DNA of 64,000 nucleotides from Pseudaminobacter soli (ex Li et al. 2025). Lineage in GTDB: Bacteria; Pseudomonadota; Alphaproteobacteria; Rhizobiales; Rhizobiaceae. Under the pieces are notes generated by a model. That model saw nothing but the letters and a program-made list of their open reading frames with translations. It did not search any database and had not been told where the DNA came from. The position numbers and the translations under genes are program-made. The DNA lies in contig NZ_PXYL01000001.1 in the NCBI RefSeq assembly GCF_003012705.1, positions 434,001 to 498,000 on the forward strand. Reading direction: 5' to 3'. Position 1 is the first letter of the stretch. The number at the start of each line of letters is the position of its first letter. Positions 18,330-27,144 of the stretch are shown piece after piece.

Positions 18330-20678
18330 TCAGTCCGGCTTGGCCAGCGTAGCCTGCGCCCTATGCCCGGCTTCGACGACGGCCAGTGCGGTCATGTTGA
18401 CCACGCCGCGCGACGTCACCGAAGGCGTCAGGATGTGGGCAGGCTGCGCCGTGCCGAGCAGGATCGGGCCGACATGGAGCGCATCCATCATCATCTTGAC
18501 GGTGTTCAAGGTGATGTTGGCCGCGTCGAGGTTCGGGAAGACGAGAAGATTGGCCTCGCCCTTCAGCGTCGAGTGCGGATAGACCCTCTGCCGCAGGTGC
18601 TCCGAGAGGGCCGAATCGGCATGCATTTCGCCGTCGCACTGCAGGTCGGGCGCCACGCGCTTCAGGATCTCGGCTGCCTCGCGCATTTTCACCGCGCTCG
18701 GCGCGTCGCGCGAACCGAAATTCGAGAAGGATAGAAGTGCCGCCTTGGGCTCGATGCCGAAGCGGCGGATTTCCTCGGCCGCCAGGATCGTCATTTCGGC
18801 GATCTCTTCGGCGGTCGGATCAACCGAGACGTAGGTGTCGGTCAGGAAGATGACGCCACGGCTCGTGATCAGCATGGAAAGCGCTGACAGATCGTGATCG
18901 CGAACGCCTTCACGCGCGCCGATGAGCAGCCTCACATTGCGCAGGTGGCGGGCGAATCGCCCTTCAAGCCCGCAGATCATGGCGTCGGCCTCGCCGCGGC
19001 GTACCGCCAGGCCCGCGATCACCGTGCTCTCGGTGCGGACCATGGTGCGCGCAGCTTCCTGCGTGATGCCGCGCCGGCCGCCGAGTTCGATCAAAAGCTC
19101 GACGTAGTCGCGATAGCGCGGATCGTCCTCGGGATTGATCAGCTCGAAGTCTGTGCCCGGCCGGATGCGCAAGCCGTAGCGGCGCAGGCGCACGTCCACG
19201 ACATTGGGGCGGCCGATGAGGATCGGCTGGGCGATGCCTTCCTCCAGCACCACCTGCGCCGCGCGCAGCACGCGCTCGTCCTCGCCATCGGCGTAGATGA
19301 CGCGCTTTGCGCTTGAGGATTTGGCAGAGGAGAACACCGGCTTCATGACGAGGCCGGAGCGGAAGACGAAGCGGTTGAGCCGGTCGAGATAGGCCGGGAA
19401 GTCGGTGATCGGGCGCGTGGCGACGCCGCTTTCGCAGGCTGCCTTGGCGACAGCCGGGGCGATGCGCAGGATGAGGCGCGGATCGAACGGCGACGGAATC
19501 AGGAAGTCGGGGCCGAAGGTCGGCGTCTCGCCCGAATAGGCTTTTGCGGCGACATCCGAAGGTTCCTCGCGCGCCAGCGAGGCGATCGCGCGGACTGCCG
19601 CGAGCTTCATCTCCTCGTTGATTGCGCTTGCGCCGCAATCCAGCGCGCCGCGGAAAATGTAGGGGAAGCAGAGGACGTTGTTGACCTGGTTGGGGAAGTC
19701 CGAGCGTCCGGTGCAGATCATGGCGTCGGGACGCGCGGCGCGCGCCACTTCCGGCATGATTTCCGGCACGGGGTTGGCCAGCGCCAGGATCAGCGGCTTT
19801 TCGGCCATGTCCTTGAGCAGTTCGGGCCGCAGCACGCCGGCGGCGGAGAGGCCGAGGAACACGTCGGTGCCGCCGATGACGTCGTCCAGCGTCCGCGCAT
19901 TGGTCTCCTTGACGTAAGGGTCCTTCCAGCGGTCCATCTCCTCGACGCGGCCCTTATAGGCGACGCCATAGCGGTCCGTGACCCAGATGTTCTCGACCTT
20001 GGCGCCGAGCGAGACGAGCAGATTGAGGCAAGCCAGCGCCGCTGCACCCGCTCCCGAGGTGACGATCTTGACGTCCTCGATCTTCTTGCCGGCAAGCTCC
20101 AGCCCGTTGAGGATGGCGGCGGCGACGATGATGGCGGTGCCATGCTGGTCGTCGTGGAAGACGGGGATCTTCATCCGCGCCTTGAGCTGCTCCTCGACCT
20201 CGAAGCATTCCGGCGCCTTGATGTCTTCAAGGTTGATGCCGCCGAAGGTCGGTTCCAGCGCGGCGATGGTCTCGACCATGCGCTCGATTTCTGGCGCCTC
20301 GATCTCGATGTCGAACACGTCGATGCCGGCGAATTTCTTGAACAGGACGGCTTTGCCCTCCATCACCGGCTTGGAAGCGAGTGGGCCGATATTGCCGAGG
20401 CCGAGAACCGCGGTGCCGTTGGAGATGACGGCCACGAGATTGGCGCGCGCCGTATAGTCGGCTGCGGTCGCCGGCTCGTCGCGGATCGCCAGGCATGGGG
20501 CAGCAACGCCGGGCGAATAGGCTAGCGCCAGGTCGCGCTGATTGCCGAGCGGCTTCGTCGCCTGGATCTCGAGTTTTCCCGCAACGGGATATTTGTGGAA
20601 GAACAGCGCCGCCTCGTTGAGGTCGGAGCGTGCCGCGTTGTCTTTTTCGGTGTCCATATCAGCCGCTTTATTCCGCAT
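18330..20678 (-). CDS. maeB: NADP-type malic enzyme with phosphotransacetylase-like domain
   Basis: Oxidative decarboxylation of malate to pyruvate, feeding gluconeogenesis and acetyl-CoA from C4 acids. The 782-aa chimera is typical: malic N-domain and catalytic region (about 20-165, with [13 protein letters not shown] and [10 protein letters not shown]), NAD(P)-binding domain (about 170-420, [23 protein letters not shown]), then a C-terminal phosphate acetyltransferase-like domain (about 450-775) that in studied enzymes regulates rather than catalyses. NADP versus NAD preference (tme or dme) cannot be fixed by eye. A second ATG at 20657 is an equally plausible start. Confidence 0.92.
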   Translation of the reverse strand: MRNKAADMDTEKDNAARSDLNEAALFFHKYPVAGKLEIQATKPLGNQRDLALAYSPGVAAPCLAIRDEPATAADYTARANLVAVISNGTAVLGLGNIGPLASKPVMEGKAVLFKKFAGIDVFDIEIEAPEIERMVETIAALEPTFGGINLEDIKAPECFEVEEQLKARMKIPVFHDDQHGTAIIVAAAILNGLELAGKKIEDVKIVTSGAGAAALACLNLLVSLGAKVENIWVTDRYGVAYKGRVEEMDRWKDPYVKETNARTLDDVIGGTDVFLGLSAAGVLRPELLKDMAEKPLILALANPVPEIMPEVARAARPDAMICTGRSDFPNQVNNVLCFPYIFRGALDCGASAINEEMKLAAVRAIASLAREEPSDVAAKAYSGETPTFGPDFLIPSPFDPRLILRIAPAVAKAACESGVATRPITDFPAYLDRLNRFVFRSGLVMKPVFSSAKSSSAKRVIYADGEDERVLRAAQVVLEEGIAQPILIGRPNVVDVRLRRYGLRIRPGTDFELINPEDDPRYRDYVELLIELGGRRGITQEAARTMVRTESTVIAGLAVRRGEADAMICGLEGRFARHLRNVRLLIGAREGVRDHDLSALSMLITSRGVIFLTDTYVSVDPTAEEIAEMTILAAEEIRRFGIEPKAALLSFSNFGSRDAPSAVKMREAAEILKRVAPDLQCDGEMHADSALSEHLRQRVYPHSTLKGEANLLVFPNLDAANITLNTVKMMMDALHVGPILLGTAQPAHILTPSVTSRGVVNMTALAVVEAGHRAQATLAKPD

Positions 20679-20833
20679 AGGTCGTCAGGGCCTGGCCCTG
20701 GACCATGATTTAACACGCAACGCCGCGTTTTCGAGATCGTTCACCGACCGAAAACGCGGGCAATCACCAAGTTTTCGTGATTCCAAATAGTTGGAACCAC
20801 TAATTCACAAATTGAGTCCGATCTGTGATCGGC

Positions 20834-21613
20834 TCAGAAAGCGCTCACATAGAGCCCGCCATCCACCGGTATGTTCTGACCGGTAAGATAACCCGCATGC
20901 GCCGAGCACAGGAAGGCACAAATCTGGCCGAATTCCTCCGGCGTGCCGAGCCGCTTGGCCGGAATGTCGGCGCTCAGGCGCTCCTTGCGCTCCCGTGCCG
21001 CTTCCGGCGTCTCGACCTCGCCGCTGCCGTGCGTGGTGCGCAGGCGGTCGGTGTCCAGCTTGCCGGGCAGCAGGTTGTTGATGGTGACGTTGCGGCTGAT
21101 GACGGTGCGCGCCACGCCGGCGAGGAACGAGGTGAGGCCCGCTCGTGCGCCCGATGACAGGTCCAGCCCGGGAATCGGCACATAGACCGACAGCGACGTG
21201 ATGTTGACGATGCGGCCGAAGCCGCGCTCGGCCATGCCGTTGATGACGGCCTGAACAAGCTCGATCGGCGTGATCATGTTGTTGGTGACGCCGTCGATCA
21301 ATTTCTTGCGATCGAGTTCGCCCAGCGGGCGCGGGGGCGGCCCGCCATTGTTGTTGACGAGGATGTCGGGAGCCGGCGCCGCCGCCAGCAGGGCCTTCTG
21401 CACGGCCGGGTCGGCAACGTCGCCCACCACCTCGATGACGTTGACGCCGAAGCGGTCGCGGATTTCCTGGGCGGTCTTCGCCAGGATCGCTTCGTCGCGG
21501 CCGTTCACGACCAGATTGCAGCCTGCCTCGGCCAGGGCCATGGCGCATCCGCGCCCGAGCCCCCGGCTCGATGCGCATATGATTGCCGTCTTTCCCCGAA
21601 TGCCGAGATCCAT
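20834..21613 (-). CDS. SDR family protein with degenerate active site
   Basis: Rossmann-fold short-chain dehydrogenase/reductase homologue, 259 aa. The dinucleotide-binding segment IICASSRGLGRG, the DVAD acidic motif and LVNNNGGPP are present. The catalytic Ser-x12-Tyr-xxx-Lys is not: from the Ser in NITSLS, the Tyr position is Ser and the Lys position four further on is Arg (LDLSSGARAGLTS). The C-terminal NLLPGKLDTDR and IPVDGGLYVSAF segments are normal. It belongs to a recurring SDR subgroup annotated as 3-oxoacyl-ACP reductase, but that activity is doubtful. ATG 21613 with GGAG upstream is chosen over the longer frame to 21712. Confidence 0.85.
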   Translation of the reverse strand: MDLGIRGKTAIICASSRGLGRGCAMALAEAGCNLVVNGRDEAILAKTAQEIRDRFGVNVIEVVGDVADPAVQKALLAAAPAPDILVNNNGGPPPRPLGELDRKKLIDGVTNNMITPIELVQAVINGMAERGFGRIVNITSLSVYVPIPGLDLSSGARAGLTSFLAGVARTVISRNVTINNLLPGKLDTDRLRTTHGSGEVETPEAARERKERLSADIPAKRLGTPEEFGQICAFLCSAHAGYLTGQNIPVDGGLYVSAF

Positions 21614-21732
21614 GATTTGCTTCTCCGATTTGCAGGCCGATAACCTATCCCTTGGCGCGGAAACCGCAACCGTCATACGCCTGTTGCATGAATCTGGGCA
21701 TAGGCAGCGCAACCGTTAACGGAACGAATGCC

Positions 21733-22554
21733 ATGTCCGGTCAAGCGCCCCGCACATTCCGCACCCTGTTCATTTCGGATGTCCATCTTGGCTCCAAGCC
21801 TGCCAAGGCGGAGTTCCTGATCGATTTCCTGCGCCACCACGAGGCCGAGACGATCTATCTCGTCGGCGATATCGTTGACGGCTGGCGGCTGCGTCGCTCC
21901 TGGCACTGGCCGCAAACCCACAATGACGTGGTCCAGAAACTGCTGCGGCAGGCGCGCAAGGGCACCAAGATCATCTACATCGCCGGGAATCACGACGAAT
22001 TCCTGCGAATGTTCCAGGGCACGCATTTCGGCGGCATCGAAGTGGCCGACCGTGCGATCCACGAGGCGGCCGATGGCAAGCGCTATCTGGTCATCCATGG
22101 CGACCAGTTCGACGCCATCGTCCACAATGCGCGCTGGCTGGCCTATCTGGGCGACAAGGCCTATGACCTCGCCATCATCGTCAACCGCTTGGTGTCGCGG
22201 CTGCGCCGCATGTTCGGCATGCCTTACTGGTCGTTCTCTTCCTGGGCCAAGGTGAAGGTGAAGAAGGCGGTGAACTTCATCGGCGCCTTCCAGGACGTTC
22301 TGGCCGAAGAGGCGCGGCGTTCGGCCGTCGATGGCGTGATCTGCGGCCATATCCACCACGCGACGATCGAGGATTTCGGCGACGTGCGCTACGTCAACAC
22401 CGGCGACTGGGTGGAAAGCTGTACCGCAGTGGTCGAGCATTTCGACGGCACGATGGAAATCCTGTGCTGGCCGCAAGTGCTCGCGACGAACCCGGTTCCG
22501 GAGACTGTCTTCGTGCCGACGGTCATCGAAGGGGGTGCCGTCAAGGCGGCATGA
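21733..22554 (+). CDS. UDP-2,3-diacylglucosamine diphosphatase-like metallophosphoesterase
   Basis: Calcineurin-like phosphoesterase of the LpxH-related COG2908 group, 273 aa. The dinuclear metal motifs run in order: FISDVHLGSKPAK, LVGDIVDGW, IAGNHDEF, VIHGDQFD and ICGHIHHATI. True LpxH hydrolyses UDP-2,3-diacylglucosamine in lipid A synthesis. Rhizobiales usually carry LpxI for that step, and this COG2908 subgroup may act on another phospholipid or polar-lipid precursor. ATG 21733 begins the conserved region; the open frame upstream is not conserved. Confidence 0.75.
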   Translation: MSGQAPRTFRTLFISDVHLGSKPAKAEFLIDFLRHHEAETIYLVGDIVDGWRLRRSWHWPQTHNDVVQKLLRQARKGTKIIYIAGNHDEFLRMFQGTHFGGIEVADRAIHEAADGKRYLVIHGDQFDAIVHNARWLAYLGDKAYDLAIIVNRLVSRLRRMFGMPYWSFSSWAKVKVKKAVNFIGAFQDVLAEEARRSAVDGVICGHIHHATIEDFGDVRYVNTGDWVESCTAVVEHFDGTMEILCWPQVLATNPVPETVFVPTVIEGGAVKAA

Positions 22555-22876
22555 TGGGCATTCGCCATGAATTGGGAGCCTGCCAATCAGCGCGCCCGCA
22601 TCGATAGGGCGACGCGTACTGCCTCGGCCGCTCCTGCCGCGCAGCAGCCGGCAGCAAGGCACACACAAAAGCTTGGCGTGCTCGGCACGGTGGATGCGAG
22701 GCTTCCAACGGCCGCCCGATCCGGGAATGCCTTGTCGCTGGAGACACCGCGCGTGGCAGTCCAGCCAAATAGGCCCGCGGATTTGCTTTGTTTCCCGGCA
22801 ATCGGGGGCATGTTAATGGAGCCGTTAGCGCGGCCGGGGATTTTCGCATGAGTCGCGCTCGGACCCGCGCTCCCTC
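22555..22876. other. Intergenic region upstream of the MFS gene
   Basis: About 322 bp. A 94-codon frame exists (22567-22851) but shows no domain, no convincing ribosome site and shadow-like composition. Nothing recognisable is seen. Confidence 0.4.
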
Positions 22877-24127
22877 ATGCCACTACCGTCGACGCTTTCA
22901 CCCGACCAGCTCGTCAAGCCGCGCCATTTCGAACTGCGCATATCGCTGATCTTCCTCGCGATCTTTATCCCGCTTGGCGTGCATCTGCCGTACTTCCCGC
23001 TCTGGCTTGAGTCGAAGGGTTTCGCGGCCGAGCAGATAGCGCTGATCCTTTCGGCGCCGATGTTCCTGCGCGTGGTCACGACGCCCTTCATCACGGCAAT
23101 GGCCGATCGGGCGAGGGACCGTGCCAATGTGCTGATCCTGATGGTTGCGGCGGCGCTGTTGCTCTCGGCCGGCTACTTCCTTGAACCGACCTATGTCACC
23201 GTTCTGGGCGTTTCGCTGGTGCTGGCGGTGTTCTGGACACCGCAGACGCCGCTGACCGATTCGCTGGCGCTTTCGGGCGTGCGGCGCTTCGGGTCGGTCT
23301 ATGCGCGGATGCGGATCTGGGGTTCGATCTCGTTTCTGGCAGCCAATCTGGTGGGCGGCGCCGTTCTGGCGGTCTACAGCGCAAATGCCGTGCCGGTCAT
23401 GATCTCCCTCGGCCTCGTTGGCGCGCTGGCCGTTTCGTTCCTGGCGCCGCGCCTGGGGCGCCCGAGACGCGCTTCGCCGCTGTCGGCCACGGAACTGCAG
23501 GAGGAGGCGCCAAAGCTCCTCAACGCCTACTTCCTGTTCTTCGTCATCGGAGCCGGGGTGATCATTTCCAGCCACGGTTTCCTCTATAGTTTCGTCTCGA
23601 TCTACTGGAAGTCGATCCAACTCAGCGAAACGCTTGTCGGGCTTCTGTGGGCCTGGGCCGTGGTAGCCGAAGTTGGCATGTTCATGATCTTCACGCGCGT
23701 CTTCAGCCATATGCGCGCGCCCACGCTTCTGGTCATGGCAGGCCTCGCGGCGATCCTGCGCTGGCTCATGTATCCGCTCATCTGGCCGCTTGGGCTTGGC
23801 GCCTTCGGCTTCTTCGTCGCGCAGACGCTGCACGCGTTCTCAACCGGCCTGATCCTGATCGGCGTGCAGAAGATGATCGGCGAAACGGTGGCCGAGGAAC
23901 GAATGGGCGCGGCGCAGGGAATCGCCTTCTTCGCCAACGGTTTTGCCATGGCCAGCGTGACGCTGATTTCCGGCGCGCTCTACGATCGCCTCGGCGTCGA
24001 CGGCTTCTTCGTCATGGCGGGCGTGGCGCTGGTCGGCCTGCTCTTCATCGGGCTCGCCGCCCGCTCAGCCCCAAAGCGCCTGCTGGGGCGGCGAGACGAG
24101 CGAGCCGTTGTAGACGAGGCCGGGTGA
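22877..24127 (+). CDS. MFS transporter, HcaT/MFS_1-like family
   Basis: A 416-aa inner-membrane permease with about twelve hydrophobic helices. It resembles the phenylpropionate-permease-like branch of the major facilitator superfamily (start FLAIFIPLGVHLPYFPLWL; loop motif FITAMADRARDRANV; central MRIWGSISFLAANLVGG). The substrate is unknown. The last 21 codons form a charged cytoplasmic tail (SAPKRLLGRRDERAVVDEAG) whose DNA also encodes the C-terminus of the convergent epimerase, a 63-bp overlap (24065-24127). Confidence 0.87.
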   Translation: MPLPSTLSPDQLVKPRHFELRISLIFLAIFIPLGVHLPYFPLWLESKGFAAEQIALILSAPMFLRVVTTPFITAMADRARDRANVLILMVAAALLLSAGYFLEPTYVTVLGVSLVLAVFWTPQTPLTDSLALSGVRRFGSVYARMRIWGSISFLAANLVGGAVLAVYSANAVPVMISLGLVGALAVSFLAPRLGRPRRASPLSATELQEEAPKLLNAYFLFFVIGAGVIISSHGFLYSFVSIYWKSIQLSETLVGLLWAWAVVAEVGMFMIFTRVFSHMRAPTLLVMAGLAAILRWLMYPLIWPLGLGAFGFFVAQTLHAFSTGLILIGVQKMIGETVAEERMGAAQGIAFFANGFAMASVTLISGALYDRLGVDGFFVMAGVALVGLLFIGLAARSAPKRLLGRRDERAVVDEAG

Positions 24128-25048
24128 GCGGTCGCGCGCCAGAAGCAGCGGCCCATCCAGATCGACGAACTCGGCATCCTGCGCGAGCAGCACAGCCGGC
24201 GCCATCGCCAGCGACGTGCCGACCATGCAGCCGACCATGATCGAGAATCCGAGTTCGCGTGCGCGGTCGCGCAGCAGCAGGGCAGCCGTAAGCCCGCCGG
24301 TCTTGTCGAGCTTGATGTTGATCGAGTCGTAGAGCCCAAGCAGCGAGGTGAGGTCCTCGACGCCGTGTCCGCTTTCGTCGGCACAGATCGGCACCGGGTG
24401 AGGAATGTTTCGCAAAATGCCGTCCTTGCCGGCGGGCAGGGGCTGTTCGATCAGCGCGATTCCCAGATCCGCCGCCACTGCCATGTTTTCGCGGATGTTC
24501 TCGTCGGTCCAACCTTCATTGGCGTCGAGAATGATACGGCTGTTGGGGGCTGCGTCAGCCACAGCCCGGATACGGGCGATGTCGCCGTCGCCGCCGATCT
24601 TGACCTTCAGCAAGGGCCGGGACGCGTTTTCGCGAGCCTGCGCGGCCATCGCCTCGGGCGTGCCGAGGGAGAGGGTATAGGCCGTCTCCAGCGGCTTGGG
24701 GGCCGAATCAGAAAGGCGCTGCCATGCTGGGGTGCCGGAAATCTTGGCCTCCAGGTCCCAGAGGGCGCAATCGACCGCGTTGCGGGCTGCACCGGCAGGC
24801 ATCGCGTCCATCAGGGCTTGCCGGTCAAGGCCGGCGGCAATCTTCGGTGCAATCGATTCGATCGCCGCCTGCACGCCCTCCATGGTTTCGCCGTAGCGCT
24901 TATAGGGAACGCATTCGCCGCGCCCCGTGTAAACGCCGTCCGAAATCGTGCAAGTTATGACTTCCGCTTCGGTTTTCGAGCCGCGCGAGATCGTGAAGGT
25001 ACCGGCTATGGGGAACCGCTCAGCATTGACCGAAAGGACACGCGCCAT
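24065..25048 (-). CDS. dgcA: Enolase-superfamily dipeptide epimerase / N-acetyl-glutamate racemase (DgcA-like)
   Basis: A 327-aa member of the muconate-lactonising subgroup. It has the catalytic Lys pair in LLKVKIGG and NIKLDKTGG and the metal ligands in ILDANEGW, EQPLP and CADESGHG. Closest known types are L-Ala-D/L-Glu epimerase of murein recycling and DgcA, which racemises N-acetyl-D-glutamate in Rhizobiales. DgcA is usually beside dgcN, which is not here, so the exact substrate is uncertain. ATG 25048 follows GAGAAG. The 3' end overlaps the MFS gene by 63 bp; the 5' end diverges from the Mla operon. Confidence 0.8.
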   Translation of the reverse strand: MARVLSVNAERFPIAGTFTISRGSKTEAEVITCTISDGVYTGRGECVPYKRYGETMEGVQAAIESIAPKIAAGLDRQALMDAMPAGAARNAVDCALWDLEAKISGTPAWQRLSDSAPKPLETAYTLSLGTPEAMAAQARENASRPLLKVKIGGDGDIARIRAVADAAPNSRIILDANEGWTDENIRENMAVAADLGIALIEQPLPAGKDGILRNIPHPVPICADESGHGVEDLTSLLGLYDSINIKLDKTGGLTAALLLRDRARELGFSIMVGCMVGTSLAMAPAVLLAQDAEFVDLDGPLLLARDRSPGLVYNGSLVSPPQQALWG

Positions 25049-25125
25049 ATTTTTCTTCTCCACTCTTCGCTGCTGCTTGGCCGACAAAGTGACAGACCCG
25101 ATATGACGGGATAAAACAGGCAGCT

Positions 25126-26304
25126 ATGTTGATCAATGCCAACAACAGGCGGCCGAGCACCGCCACCGAGAATCTTCCTCTCGTCACAGAGGTGGAGCGG
25201 GATGGCGTGCGTGTCTATGCCCTGTCAGGGGCCTGGATAACCCGCACCGTGGCGCAGGTCGATTTAGAGATGCGGCGACTTGAGACTCGGCACAGCGGCG
25301 AAGTGCTGACGCTCGATCTTTCGGGCATAGACAAGATCGATACCGCAGGCGCCTGGCTGATCGACAGGGTCCGGACCGTCAATGAAGGTCACGGCTCGCA
25401 GGTCACGCTGCTGGCGCAGAGCCGCGAGGCGTCGATCCTGCTCGACGCGGTTCGCGAAGCATCGCGCCGGGGCGTGGACACGCACCGGCCCAGGGGGCCC
25501 AGCTTCCTCATCATGGCGCTCGAAACCATCGGTCGCACAGTCTACACGATCCGCGACGACTTCCTCGCCTCGATGAACATACTGGGCTCGACGATCCGCG
25601 GCGCGCAATTGAAGCTCGGGCGCGGGCACGCCATCAACCTGGCTGCTATCTTCAATCAGATCGACCGCATGGGCGTCGGGGCGGTCCCCGTGGTGGTGCT
25701 GATGTCCACCATCGTCGGCGCGATCGTGGCCCAGCAGGGCGCCTACCAGCTCCGCTATTTCGGTGCGGACATCTTCGTCGTGGACTTGGTCGGCATCCTG
25801 ATCCTGCGCGAACTGGGCGTGCTGATGACTGCCATCATGGTGGCAGGCCGATCCGGCAGCGCGATAACGGCCGAGATCGGGTCGATGAAGATGCGCGAGG
25901 AAGTGGACGCGCTGAAGGTCATCGGCCTCAACCCGGTGGGCGTCCTGGTGTTCCCGCGACTGGTCGCGCTTGTGATCGCGCTGCCTTGCCTGACGGTTGC
26001 CGCCAATTTCGCGGCGTTGGGCGGCGCCATCGTGATTTCCTACTACTATTCGAACATCAGCCCGACGGCATTCGTCGACCGGCTGCGCGTGGGCATCGAT
26101 CTCAGCACCATCTTCTCCGGACTGATCAAGGCGCCGTTCATGGCGATGATCATCGGCATTCTGGCGTCCGTCGAAGGGCTGAAGGTCGGCGGCAGCGCCG
26201 AATCGCTTGGCCGTCATGTGACGGCTTCGGTGGTCAAATCGATCTTCGTGGTCATCATCCTGGATGGCGCCTTCGCCATCTTCTTTGCGTCCATCGGCTT
26301 CTAG
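25126..26304 (+). CDS. mlaE: Mla-type ABC permease with fused N-terminal STAS domain
   Basis: Permease of an MCE (mammalian cell entry) phospholipid transporter in the inner membrane. Residues 10-115 form a STAS domain like MlaB (LTLDLSGIDKIDTAGAWLIDR). Residues 130-392 are the MlaE permease with about five helices and the family motif GRSGSAITAEIGSMKMREEVDALKVIGLNP. MlaB is a separate protein in E. coli, so this is a natural MlaB-MlaE fusion. It opens an operon with the ATPase (8 bp), MCE protein and lipoprotein genes downstream. A 77-bp gap separates it from the divergent dgcA. Confidence 0.92.
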   Translation: MLINANNRRPSTATENLPLVTEVERDGVRVYALSGAWITRTVAQVDLEMRRLETRHSGEVLTLDLSGIDKIDTAGAWLIDRVRTVNEGHGSQVTLLAQSREASILLDAVREASRRGVDTHRPRGPSFLIMALETIGRTVYTIRDDFLASMNILGSTIRGAQLKLGRGHAINLAAIFNQIDRMGVGAVPVVVLMSTIVGAIVAQQGAYQLRYFGADIFVVDLVGILILRELGVLMTAIMVAGRSGSAITAEIGSMKMREEVDALKVIGLNPVGVLVFPRLVALVIALPCLTVAANFAALGGAIVISYYYSNISPTAFVDRLRVGIDLSTIFSGLIKAPFMAMIIGILASVEGLKVGGSAESLGRHVTASVVKSIFVVIILDGAFAIFFASIGF

Positions 26305-26312
26305 AGGCGAAG

Positions 26313-27131
26313 ATGACCCAGGACGCCACGATAACCCGGAAGGCAAGCGACACGGCGGACGATTCTGACATCGTGCTTGCCGCCCATAACATCACGGTCG
26401 GTTTCGAGGACAACATCGTGCTCGAAAACCTCTCGCTGGATATCCGTCGCGGCGAGATCCTCGGTTTCGTCGGTGCCTCCGGCGCCGGCAAATCAGTGCT
26501 GCTCAGGACCGTACTTGGGCTGACCAAGAAGCGCTCGGGCACGATCAAGATATTCGGGCTCGACGTCGACAAGGCCAGCGAGGTCGAGCGCATGCGACTC
26601 GACATGCGGCTCGGCGTGCTGTTTCAGCACGGCGCCCTATTTTCGGCGCTAACAGTGCTTGAAAACGTCCAGGTGCCGATGCGGGAGTATCTCGATCTGC
26701 CGAAACGGCTGATGGACGAGCTCGCGCTGCTCAAGGTCGAACTTGTCGGCCTGCCGCGGGATGCGGCCCAGAAATTTCCGTCGGAACTGTCGGGCGGCAT
26801 GATCAAGCGCGCTGCCCTCGCACGCGCGCTTGCGCTCGATCCTGACATCGTCTTCCTCGACGAGCCGACCTCCGGCCTGGACCCGATCGGCGCGGCCGAT
26901 TTCGACGAACTGGTCGCGAAGCTGCGCGACACTATGGGTTTGACCGTCTACATGGTAACCCATGACCTAGACAGCCTTTTTGCGGTATGCGACCGAATTG
27001 CAGTCCTCGGCAAGAAAAGGGTACTGATAGAGGGCACGATTGAAGACATGCTTGCCAGCGAAGAGCCGTGGGTGAAATCTTACTTCCGGGGTAAGCGCGC
27101 GCGTCAGATCGACCTGGCCGCAAGGGGATAG
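26313..27131 (+). CDS. mlaF: Mla-type ABC transporter ATPase
   Basis: Cytoplasmic ATPase (272 aa) that powers the MCE lipid transporter. Walker A is VGASGAGKSVLL, the signature is LSGGMIKRAALARAL (the GGM variant characteristic of MlaF), Walker B is IVFLDEPTSGLD and the H-loop is VTHDLDSLF. ATG 26313 lies 8 bp after the permease stop, with GAGGCGA upstream. The longer open frame back to 25986 is a shadow of the permease gene. Confidence 0.94.
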   Translation: MTQDATITRKASDTADDSDIVLAAHNITVGFEDNIVLENLSLDIRRGEILGFVGASGAGKSVLLRTVLGLTKKRSGTIKIFGLDVDKASEVERMRLDMRLGVLFQHGALFSALTVLENVQVPMREYLDLPKRLMDELALLKVELVGLPRDAAQKFPSELSGGMIKRAALARALALDPDIVFLDEPTSGLDPIGAADFDELVAKLRDTMGLTVYMVTHDLDSLFAVCDRIAVLGKKRVLIEGTIEDMLASEEPWVKSYFRGKRARQIDLAARG

Positions 27132-27144
27132 AACCAAGCCACGA

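Noticed and set aside
22567-22851. A 94-codon plus-strand frame in the gap before the MFS gene.
   Set aside because: No recognisable domain, weak start context, composition like non-coding sequence.
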